Both the position numbers and the translations under genes were made by a program. DNA of 64,000 bases, from positions 2,356,001-2,420,000 of the forward strand of contig OX359197.1 in the NCBI GenBank assembly GCA_947172415.1. Reading direction: 5' to 3'. Positions 1 through 11,900 of this stretch are shown here, in pieces. The notes under the pieces were generated by a model. It was not told the origin of the DNA. It searched no databases and saw only the letters and a program-made list of their open reading frames with translations. The first letter of the stretch is position 1. Every line of letters starts with the position of its first letter. Source of the DNA: Chondrosia reniformis. Its lineage: Eukaryota; Porifera; Demospongiae; Chondrillida; Chondrillidae.

Positions 1-1524
1 AACAAGAACAGTGAAACTGTCAGCATTTCAAATCGGTATCATGATTCAGCATTTAAACCATCACTAGATCATCTATCAATTAAGCCATTAGAACCAGCCT
101 TTGTTGGCTGCAGTTTCCAGCTTGAAGAGAGCATACCACCACCACCACCAGCATCATCTAACGTAGAACTTTCTGCCAACAGAAATTTGAATCTGTCCAT
201 TTCAGTAGAAAATATAGGTCAGCCCATCTTCACTAGCTCTCCAGTGATAGGAACCCAACCATATTCCACCAAGAGGAACCTTTCCCTGTTGAAAGATGTA
301 GACCAACCCAGCTCTCCTGTGATAAAATCAAAGCCATATTCCACCGAGAGGAACCTTACCCTGTTGAAAGATGTAGACCAACCCAGCTCTCCTGTGATAG
401 AATCAAACCATATTCCACCGAGAGGAACCTTTCCCTGTTGAAAGATGTAGACCAACCCAGCTCTCCTGTGATAGAATCAAAGCCATATTTCACCGAGAGG
501 AACCTTTCCCTGTAGACCAACACATCCTCACTAGCTCTCCTGTGATAGAAAAAAGAACCAACCAGCCTTCAAGCTCCACTGAAAGGAATTCAAATCTGTC
601 CATGTTCACTAGATCCCCTGTGAAACGCAAACTTCATTTCATTGAAAAGGGCCAAAACCATGCTGCACATGAACTTATGATGAATGTCAAACAACTGAGC
701 AAAGTGAAACAGTCCAGCCCAGAAGTCATTAACTCAGCATATAGCCCTTGGAAGGCATCTGGATACATTAGGGTACAGCACAAGAAGCTGCTTTGGGTTC
801 ACAATAATATTGCTAAACTTTCTATAGCAGACAGAGCAGTCATCAAATCACCAACAGGCTGGCTGCATGGTGATATCATTGATGCCGCTCAAAACATCCT
901 GAGTCAACAATTTGGGATCCCTGGATTTCAATCTGTTTCACTTAGGCCATGGTTTAACTTCAATGTCATGCTTGAGGAGTTCATTCAAATCCTCCATAAT
1001 GGAAAGGATCACTGGATAACTATCACCACTATTGGTGAGAAACACCCTGAGGTATTTGTTTTTGACAGCTTATACTATAGGGCATCAGATTCTATCCAAC
1101 AGCAGATTGCTTCCATACTTCAGACAGATGAGGAAGTGATCACCTTAAAGTTTCCTAAAGTGAGCATGCAACAGAATAGCTCTTGACTGTGGAGTGTATG
1201 CTACAGCTTACGCCACAGCACTTTGCTTAAGGGAATCACCATCAAAGCTCCTATTTGATGATAATTTGATGCGCCCTCACCTCATCAAGTGTTTGCAGGA
1301 AGGCCACTTCACTATGTTTCCTGTAAGGCAAACAAGGAGGAAGATAACCATCAAGGCAATACAGCCTACCCCCATCCATTGTATTTGCTGGATGCAAAAC
1401 GTTGAGGGCATTCAGATGATTGAGTGCAGTGCTTGCAAGGACTGGTTCCATGTGAATTGTATTTCTACCACTCAGTCAGTGCTAAACTGCACTGATTAAC
1501 CTAGGTTTTGTAAAGACTGTAATT
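1..1524 (+). pseudogene. Decayed Ulp1-like (C48) cysteine peptidase with C-terminal PHD finger, entering from the left edge
   Basis: The reading frame is open from base 1, so the gene starts outside the window. From about 760 the translation looks like a Ulp1/SUMO-protease fold. The catalytic set is visible: His in DHWITI (about 1010), Asp in VFDSLY (about 1062), and Gln plus Cys in QQNSSDCGVYA (about 1170-1200). A PHD-type zinc finger follows (CICWMQNVEGIQMIECSACK, then WFHVNC), with its last cysteine pair at 1510-1524. The N-terminal part is low complexity and holds a 75-bp tandem repeat. The frame is broken about three times, so this copy is not functional. Ulp1 plus PHD fusions occur in invertebrate mobile elements, so I infer a transposon passenger gene rather than a host SUMO protease. 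The element family is not identifiable here. Confidence 0.6.
235..540 (+). repeat. 75-bp minisatellite inside a coding region
   Basis: Four tandem units begin at 235, 310, 385 and 459, with the next partial unit at 533. The first two intervals are exactly 75 bp (25 codons), so the array was once a protein repeat with core SSPVIxSxPYSTxRNL and LLKDVDQP. The later intervals are 74 bp and shift the frame. Confidence 0.9.
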
Positions 1525-1692
1525 AAACTGCATGTTGATCAACAATTTCACCGTATGATAACAGTACCAATTGTTTAATCTTATAATTAATGCTTTACTA
1601 TAATCTGAAATATCATGTTTACCCCAACCATTCATGTCTCCTAATTTAGCAGAAGAAAATGCACAATGAAAATGGATAGAGCCCAAATTAAA

Positions 1693-1940
1693 GACTCACC
1701 CCCCACATGAATTGATACAATACTAAGACTTGTACATGCACAACTAATGGATATTTCACAGTCTAATCTTGACTCACCCCACACAAAATCGATAAGTTAC
1801 TACATTGACTCATACACTGGGCGCGTACACGTACAAAGAATGGATATTTCAATAAAGATTCACCTCCACAACTACACTAGACTCGTACGTACACACACAA
1901 CAAAATGATATTCGGATTTTGACTAGATTTGTACATGCAC
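1693..1940. repeat. Degenerate tandem repeat, three units of about 80 bp
   Basis: Units begin near 1693, 1771 and 1857 with GAYTCACC-type starts, and share a GTACA-rich middle and an AATGGATATTTC block. Divergence between units is high. Confidence 0.6.
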
Positions 1941-1974
1941 AACAAATACAAGTGGCAGCCAAAATGGTCTTGAT

Positions 1975-2235
1975 CAATGCATGGCTGCCCTGGACCACTT
2001 TTCGCACGGTAGGACCAATAGTTAGGCAGGACGGTAGGACGATCAACGCATGGCCACCCTGGACCACTTTTCGCACAGTAGGACCAATAGTTTTAGGTAG
2101 GACAGTACGACAATCAAGGCATGGCTGCCCTGGACCACTTTTCGAACAGTAGGACCAATAGTTTTAGGCAGGACGGCAGGACGATCAACGCATGGCCGCC
2201 CTGGACCACTTTTTGCACGGTAGGATCAATTGTTT
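1975..2235. repeat. 70-bp tandem repeat, four units
   Basis: Units start at 1981, 2050, 2121 and 2192 (spacing 69, 71, 71). Each carries the block ATGGCYGCCCTGGACCACTT and ends with GGACCAATAGTTTTAGG-like sequence. It lies in the gap between the Ulp1/PHD pseudogene and the NLR gene. Nothing else gene-like is seen in 1525-2971. Confidence 0.85.
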
Positions 2236-2971
2236 TAGGAAATATTAATCCGGGGACCAAAATTTTTCTTTAAAAATTGGTCCCAGGGACCCATGTTTCA
2301 GGACCAAATTTCCTGGTGACAGAGCAATAACACAAAGATCAGTCTATACACGTAAATGTAGTAAAAATTTGCAGTTCAACTTGCCCAATGCTCTTTTTTA
2401 TCTAATCAAGGAACTTAAAGTTCTTATTAACAACTACATCTGTGTATCTGCATCCTCGCATTTCAATGTCTGTGTTAAGTGTTGTACATGAAACGCACAG
2501 TTAGACTGTGATCAAAAGATTTACATGTACATGACATGCATATGTCAATTCATGCGCTTGCAAAGAGATTGTACATGTGTTTAATGCAGTTGACTATTGC
2601 TGAATTAAGTAAAGGTTCATAAAGAGAATTTCAATAAAATGATTCTATTCATTAGACTTAGACATGTTTTGAGTAGCTTTGCTGCATAGTCATGCATGTT
2701 TGCAAACTAACAATAACAACTTGCTGAATAGGCTGGGACATGTACTACATCATGTCATGTTGTCTATTGTTCTTGAAAGAGATATCGAAAACTATTATAG
2801 TTTCATGATTTTCTGCCAAGTTTACCATGTTTCCCACCAACAATTTCTAATAAATAGTCTAGCAATTTTTAAGTCTTGGGCCTCCGGGCTATCAACTCTG
2901 GAGGTCTACTTTGGTGTGAATCAATGCGAAAATCGTGGTAGGAGCACGCCCACTATTCCAGTAGATCTACA

Positions 2972-5900
2972 ATGGCAGTGGCACTGACAGAAGGTGAGAT
3001 TCTGTTTATATAGAACTTCAAAAGTAACTGTAATAAGAGGTACTTTACGGTTGTTATGTCAGTGTAGTAGATTTAGTTTCTTAGAGTTGTGGGCATTACC
3101 CCTCGGTGCTCCTCATAAGGTACAAAGTAATTCCAGTAGATTTAGCAACAGAGAAGATAAAGTCACATCTTCTCATTTCGTCAGAGTAGAATGATTTAGT
3201 TTGATTTTCGAATGTTAATATACGAACGTAACAGTAGAGTCGAGTACAGTATGCTCGATCTGTGTGTACTACTTGAGATAGCACCTATTAAATATGAGGT
3301 AGAAGTCTATCTATCTTGAAACGTAATTCGTATCTTGTTGGGAAAATAGTTATTGAAATTGCAAGAGTTTGTCACGGTCACACAATGTAGTTTTTAAAGA
3401 GTTGTCACTTTCCATTCCAAAAGTAAATATAAAACACTCTTTACAGACATACATATAGCCAGTGCATGTTACAGGGTCAATGAATGTATATATGTGCAGC
3501 CATCAGTAATATACATACATATAATATGTATGTCGAGGCATTAAGAGTAATGAGATGATGTATTTCTTCATTTTTAGAGGAAATAAATAACTTGACTCAT
3601 TCAGCTGTTCCGGTGATCGAGTCAGAAAGAACAGTAACTGAGAATATGAGGTAAGGCAATTCTACAGGACAATGCTATGAATATAATTAGCTGTAACTGT
3701 CACCTGACTATTAATGTGACTTCTTTCAGCTAATCTCCCATGATGAATCAGATAAAATTAAGTTGTCCACTGTCTATTAAACAAATTTCGCTGAATCAAA
3801 TGTATTAGACATCAATGTGACTGAATTGGGTTTTTATATATCATATCTTAAATGATAGTTCTGACAATTGGTTTATATATCTGAATTGCATGGGTTTTTA
3901 AATAACCTATCTTTACTGACAGAATTGACAATTCTGTTTTTCTTATTTCATATGATGTATTCAGTCTGCAGCTCACTGCTGATCAACATTTAGACACACT
4001 GCAGAGATGTGTCATTGATGAAGTGTCCTACAAATGGAAGGAGATTGCGATTGCTCTGGGATTTGCTGTCAACAAGTACATGACAATTGAAGGTAACAAA
4101 CAAACAAATGAAGATCGACTGTTGGATGTGTTCACGGAATGGCTAAAAGGGTCTCATGGAACTGGAGAGAAGAGAAGGACTTTACAAACAGTCAGAGATA
4201 TTCTGGTTAACCGCAATTGTAGACATGAAGCTGAGGGCTTAGTTAAAGCTCTGTCTCAATCTAGTAAGTTGTAGATATAGATCCTAAATTAACACATTCT
4301 ACTAACATGTGCTGCAGTTTATAGAATGTAATCTCTCACACCTAAAAAAGTTACTATAGTGAGATAAATATGGAACATCCATTTTATGTTTTTACAGATA
4401 AGGGAAACACAAGTATTTTGCTTGTTAATGTATTTACTTTTTATATGCATTTGTAGGTATATAGGTACATATATTACGTACTCTATGTGTATAGATATGT
4501 TACTCTATATATATGTATAGGTTTGAATAACAGTGCTCCCGATGCCATGAACTGTACATCACAACTTCCAGTGAGTGCTTTATTTAATAATGAAATTGTA
4601 TCAATGATGTACTTTACTAGCTCCAATGACTTTAGAATACAATACCCATACTACTTGTATATAAGGTTTGCATGAGCCATAGACTAATACAAGATATACC
4701 AACTTAATTTAGTACATGAATGTATGATTATACTTCAACACTGTTAAGAAGTTAATACAGTACTACTAACTAGTAACTACACTATAACTGTTTTTAAAAT
4801 ATTGATGTAATCAACTTTTGAGTTGCCTTTTAAAAGATTTTGATATTGGCCACTTGTTATCTATAGCTAATGCTTGTCAAATGACAGTCTGCATTGTATA
4901 TAATTTCGGGCTGAAAATGCTTTTTTCTTTCATTCATAGTATTGTTGTAGTTCTAACAAATATTATAAAATTAATTAGCTGTTCTTAAGAACAGTATTAT
5001 AGAGAATGTAGTGTATTGTTGTTTCTCTTATCTCGTACTCTCAGAAATCTGTGGTTCCATTTAAGAAGAATGTTTACTCCGAGTATCGCAAGTTCAAATT
5101 GGGTGCTGGAACAACTGACATAAAATATGTGAAACTAGCCATCCTGAAGAACAAGCCCTCAGCTAAGTCTACCACTGGATACAATTTAGCAGTTCTTCAT
5201 AGTTTCAGAGACTGCGGATCAAAAGGGGAAATAGATAGATTCATAAATCCGGAGGAATTATTGAAAAAGAGTGCTGATAAAATAAGTGTACTGTATGGTC
5301 ATGCCGGTATGGGCAAAACAACTGCCCTTCAACACATAGCCCAGCAAGTAGCTATTCAAAAGTATGAAAGCGATTTCACTCTAATCCTGTATTTCCCACT
5401 GCGAGATGGCACTGTAGGTAGTGCCACTGATCTGAAAGGCCTCCTTAGCTACTATGGGTCAGATTGCGATATTGCTTCTGTGGAGAAGGAGCTCTTAGAT
5501 AGAAGAGGTAAAGATGTCCTCTTGGTGTTTGATGGGGCAGATGAGGCAAAAGAGCTAATAAGAGAGGGTTCACCAAATGTGCTGCTACCTTTGCTGAAGG
5601 GTAGGATCCTTCCAGAGGCATCCATCATCCTCTCCAGTAGACCTGGAGTATGCCCTGACCTTCAGGAAGGTTGTTCCACCTTTTATGAAATCCAGGGTTT
5701 TGATCCCATAGCCATCAAAGCTTTTGTAGAAAGCTTCTTCCAAAGTGATCCCCAAAAAGGTGAAGACATGCTGAAAGCTCTTGAGGAACGGCCAGATCTG
5801 ATGGCAGGAGCTTTTGTACCAATGAATGTCTTCATCTTTTGTTCAATCTATGAGAATGGCCAATCCTCCTTCCCACCTACCATGACCAGCTGCTACAAGA

Positions 5901-8900
5901 CCTTTGTGAGTCAGATATTAGGCAGGGAGTCAGCAAAGGCATGCCGTATCAAAACTGATCTCTCTGGTTTACCAAAGGATCTTGCTGATCTTCTTTCTGG
6001 CCTTGCTCAAATTGCTTTTAAAGGTCTCACTGCCAATCCACCTTCTTTCATTTTTACTGAGAGTTCAATTTTAGAGATATTTCCAACCCTCAGTACCACA
6101 GGAATTACTGACTCCTTCTTTAAAGGTCTCCTCCAGGTCCATGCTGGTAAGGTAGGATTCTCTTTTGATTATACCTTCAGCTTCTCTCATGCCACTCTCC
6201 AAGAGTTCCTGGCTGCCTTCCATCTTCAAGGATTGTCAGAGAAGAAACAAGTGGAATTTTGGAAATTGCATCTGATGAATCCAACATTTTCCATTGTTTT
6301 GCGTTTTTTTGCTGGTCTTACTGGTCTGTCATCGAGGGAGTTGGTGAAGCAGTTGACGAAGCCACAAAGTAGTCTCTTCAAGAAATTCCTTTCTCTGTTC
6401 ACCACAAAACTGCCATCGAAATGTGATCTTTCTAATCCACAGCTCCTCTTCCTCTTTCATGCACTTTACGAGTCACGGAATCGACAACTAACTAGAGATA
6501 TTGTCAAACATTTAAAAGATACCATTAAATTTCGTATTTTCCTATCCCCATTTGATCAACTGGTAGTCTCTGACTGCCTTTCACAGTGCAATCACTTGCA
6601 AAGACTGGAAGCTTATTCTGTACTTGGTCAGAAGCATCAAAATACAATCAAATCAGCCAACCCCATTGTGGAATTTGAGTTTCCAGATAATTTTCTCTTT
6701 GCCCATTTGTCAGTAAAAGGTGTGTACGCTAAATTTACATGTACCTCTGCTCTCTATTTCATGTCATCCCCAATAAAGCAATGGAATCTAGGGGAGGGAG
6801 ATCTAGCAGCCCTATAAATTAAATGACACCTTTGCATTAAAGTGTCATGACTATGAATATTTTTAATCTGATTGGTGGAGAAGGTGTTATTTACTATAAT
6901 AGGGCTATTATTTAAGTGCCACTAGACTGTGCCTCTCCTTCCTGCCTTTGGGCTGTTATTCAGGAAGTTCTAGCAAGCCAGACTAGTCATTAACCATTAA
7001 CCCAATTATTTTTCACTTCACTACACTCTTTTCTTATTAAAAATTCCATCAAATTCACTACACTCTTTTTATGTATAAAACATTAAATTTGCAAAGGCAT
7101 AGTTTGGGATGGTTAAATTAGCTAACCTTTGTTTCCTTGCTTCCACTGCTCATTATAATTTTGAAGACAGTGGTCAAGAGTCATAACATTCATATACATG
7201 ACAATAAAGGGTACATACATAGGTCAACAAGGCAACAAAGTAATTTGATCCTTTTTAACTCAAAATACTTATTTTGTAATATGTTTCCCTATATTGTGTC
7301 ATGCGTAGGTATATAGCATTCCACTCCCCTAATGTATAGATATGGCATGCAATAAGAGTGACGTAGTTGGAATGTGAATTAAAGTTAATGTATCATTTTG
7401 ATTATCTTAGAATCACATTGCTGAATAATGTCAACCAGTTAAGGCTAACTATTAACTGTTTTCTGTCGTTTAACCAACTCTCCAGTTTACTAATGTCACA
7501 TAATCGTTTCACTGACCGAGAAAATTATTAAATTTTACATGTTCTATTGTTCACTTGTAGAAGTCCAGACCTTTTCAGATTCCGAACTACCTTCAAAAGA
7601 GTTACGTGTTCATATTAGCAAAAGCACTAGTGTAAGTGCTCTACTTCACCTGGTTGCTATCAAAGGATTACAAACGATGTATCTCTCTATAGTCAACTGT
7701 ACCATAACAGTGGTGAGTCCCTTTGTGCTGTAAAGTTAGTAAATTGTTTGCTATCAAATTGTAAGATTTGAAAATTATTATTATTGTAATAGTGGGTACA
7801 TGCTTTAATTGCATATATTCTTTGGAGCAATCCTAATTTCACTTGAGGCTTACACTCAGTAACTAAACAGTTGAGTGATGAAGATAAGTGTGTTATGCAT
7901 TGTATTCAGGTTAAAAAGAAACAGCTTTTTAGTCTGCATCTACTGTATGTTTGTATAGGCAATTAGCAGTTAGCACAAGTAGTATTGACAAATATCCTCA
8001 GTGTTTGTAAGCAGACAAATAATATTTGAAGTTTGAATGTATATAACATCAATCTATGTAAACATGTAAATATTACAATCTGTCCTGAACATTTACACAC
8101 TGGGTTCTGCATGCCTTAGCAATATCTGAATTTGACTGATTCCCTTTAGCAAATGAATGTATATCCTTGTAACACATTTGTCATACTCCTGGTATATGCT
8201 ACAGTGGGAATCTACAGACTGCTTCTTTAGGTTAATGGCAAACAGTCTATTGCTAATAACTTCGAACATTTTTGTTACCTTGACCACATCTATTGGGATC
8301 AAACAGAATGTAATGTTATGTAAAATAGAAACGTTGCAGTAACTGCTTTGCAGTTAATAACAGTTGATGCATACCCCACAACTCATATATTATATACATT
8401 CCTTGTCATCATAATAAGTACGTATGTAAATCGGTAAAAGAAATATTATTTTATAAATTAATATTTTGAGAAAATTGCTTCCTATGTGGGTCATCAAAGT
8501 ACATACAATTGATGTATGTACTTGTAACACGTTTATGTCCGTTTCTGAGATAGGAATCATTTACTAAGATTTGTATGAATTAATATGTATAGATCTTTCC
8601 TTTTTGTAACTAGTGGTAAACAAAATTTATGTAAAAACTATAAGTATCCTAATTTTTTTGAAACTCAACAACAATTGAATTTTATTTTTTTGTATTTCAT
8701 GTTGATGAAGACCTTTGGGTCGAAACGTTCAATTTGTTTTAAAATGCAATTGTTGCTGAGTCTCAATACATCAGGATATAAACTATAAGTTATATTTTCT
8801 GAAACTTTTGTTGCTAGTGTCTCATGTCAGGTAATGTATATGCAAACGTATATGTACACTTGTTATTATAATAAGTATGTAAATCTGTAAGATTATTTAT

Positions 8901-11900
8901 AAATTAATATTCAGATTTTGAGAAAATGGCTTCCTGAAGTCTAAACAAGGAGCATTGACTTTTGTAAATGGCTGGGTTTTCCTACAAATTTCTCAAATTT
9001 TGCCATTTTGATTATGCTGAAACTTTTACAACAAGTTTAGATTTGAGACAGTTTTCTTAATCGTTTCTTTCTACGTAGCTATCCTTGATTGTCACATATT
9101 ACTTGTTCCAGCAGGTATCAGCTCTACCCAAACACACTCAGTTGCTGTCTTCTAGAGTGTTTTACTTGTTATCATTATCTCATAGTCATACCATTACGGC
9201 TATGTACCATACGTAATACTATGGATAATCACTGGAAGTATTCTAAACCAGCCAAGTGATCAAGGTTTTGTCTCAGCATGGGGAACAAAGTCCTATTAAA
9301 CCATTGATCACCTGGGTATCCATAGTATATCATAACACAAGCAATTACCCTCTTCTATACTTCTTGTAAGTATAATGCAATATATAGTAATCCATTGATC
9401 TACAGATTTCCATGTTATTATTCTCTGTATCATTCCTCATATTATACATTTAACTTTACATGACACACTTCCACTGCATCTTTGCAATGTATGGTTGTCC
9501 TAAAACTGAAGTAAAGATGTTATGGAGTGCTAATTGGTTGAATTCTTTGTATTGTTTAAAGTATGCCTGCACTTTACAGGATTCTCAGTACACTCAATTG
9601 GAAAAGGCTATTCAGAACAGCACATTGTGTTACTTGTATGTTACAGGTGGAGCACCACCTGAATTCTTTGATGCCTTACAAGTAAATATTTCTATTAGAA
9701 GTTTGGAAGTTTGGAGTGAGTTTTATAACACAAACTATAAACATTACATGACTATCATTTACTATATGAATCCATTGTCACCAACGTCTGAGTTCTCCAG
9801 TTGCAGATGTTGATACCACTTGCACAAAAGGAGTCAATCTTCAGGTACACTTGGGGCTTCATAAAAAAATTCGCTAAAATCCCCACTTAAGGGGCATTTG
9901 CAAAATATACGTCCCGCGAAAATTGTACGTATACGATATATACAGTACTTTCTAGCCAAACTTAAACGCGATACTTTTGCATTACAAGCTTGACACCTTT
10001 ATCGTTTGTTAAACTCGGTACAATGTCTCATCGATACCCCAGAAACCCCTTTTCCGCTTAGACTTATGCTAATGATTAAAGACGTTATTAAAGCACATGC
10101 TTCAGCCAGCCTTCCCAAACACCCAACGAAAACGACAAGTCCAGAAGGGTTGCTTAAAATCGTGTTAACCTACTTAAAGATAAGATTACTAACCTAATTC
10201 ATAGTGCCTATATATACCTGTAGAAAGTCCCAATATATAGAAGTCTGTCAGGATAAAACCTTTTGGTCTAACAATGTCTCCAATAAAGCAGTAACAGCTG
10301 TTCATTTAGTAGAGCTCTTTAATTACCTTATTGACAACATTTATGTATGTGTAGACGGTTCTGTATTTAAGTAATGTGTAGGTATCCCTACGGGTACTGA
10401 CTGTGCCCCTGTAGTTGCTAATCTTTTTCTGTTTGCCTATGAGTATGAGTTTATGAAAGGACTACTTAAGGATAACATCACCCTAGCTATTAAATTTTCC
10501 AATACTTATAGGTATATTGATGACCTTTTATGTATTAACAACAAGGATTTTGAACTGTCAATTAGTGATATTTACCCCAAATAACTTTTCTAAAAAAGAC
10601 AAATAAAAAATCCCCTTTTTAGACCTAGATATAACCATTACTAGCAATCAATTTATCACTAAAGTATATGATAAGCGAGAGGACTTTAACTTTGATATAG
10701 TAAATTTCCCCCATTTAGATAGTAATTTCCTAATACCCCAGCCTATGGTGTCTTTATTTCACAACTAATTAGGTATTCTAGAATATGTAGTGACTTCTCC
10801 AGTTTTCAGGCTAAAAGTTTGCAGTTATGCAGTACGCTTATTAAACAGGGTTACAAATACTTTAAGCTAAAATCAACCTTTAAAACCTTCCTATCCCGGC
10901 AGCCTCTAGAAAAAGTAGCTAGTATGCTTAAGGACTGTCTTGTGTTACCCCATATTGTGTTACCCCACCGCCAAAGAAATGTTACTACTAGAAGACCTAA
11001 GGGTAGACTTACGTAATATGTCCTACTTGTGTCTATAGTTATGCTGAGTCTGTTTTACCTGTACAAGCAAGATTATTAATAGATTTATAATTAATTCATA
11101 AAAGTTAATTGGACCTACATTCCTTTCATAAAATTAAATTTCATCATGTGTCTTAGTTAACACCTTATTTAACTTTTGGCGCCAAAATAGTGTATATAAG
11201 GCCCCTAGATTTAGCATAGTGAGCCAAGGATTCACAGAAGATCAAGATAAAGAAAAAGACAAAGACTCCCAGGATCACTGATGAAGGGTGGAATTCCCAG
11301 AAACGGCTGTCTGAACCAGTGGAGAAGAAGATGAAAGAAGGGAAAAGAAGGAAGAAAAGCCTACTGTATCTTCATCTAAAGCTCTCTTTAGGTTTAGTTT
11401 CCCTATAGGCTCTTTTTACAGAATAGGCATATAGCATGTAGGAAAATGGTATCTTAGATTTTTCATAAGTGTGCATGGACATGATATATATTCTTTAGTT
11501 TAATGTCTATTTAGCGAATATTAATTTATTATTCTGTTTTTTCTGTTTATACTTGTATTTAGGTATTAATGGACCTGAACTTGTACCTGTAGTCAACATG
11601 ACAAAATTGAGGTCGCTCTGGTTACGGTACACCAACCCTCTACCAGTTTTAGATGGCTTATGTCAGAGAGAAGATGCTCTGGAGCACCTTCACATATATA
11701 GACCACCGAATTGGGTAAGTATGAAATAGCACGTATATTACGTAATGCATACAGTAGTAGGTGGTAATCAATCAATTATTGAGCATCAGCAATACATATT
11801 AAACAGATTTGGACGTTTTGACTCGGATAATGATCGCAACAAATACTCCCTATTACTTCACAGTAGTAGATATGTATATATGTTGCTTGACATGTACCAC

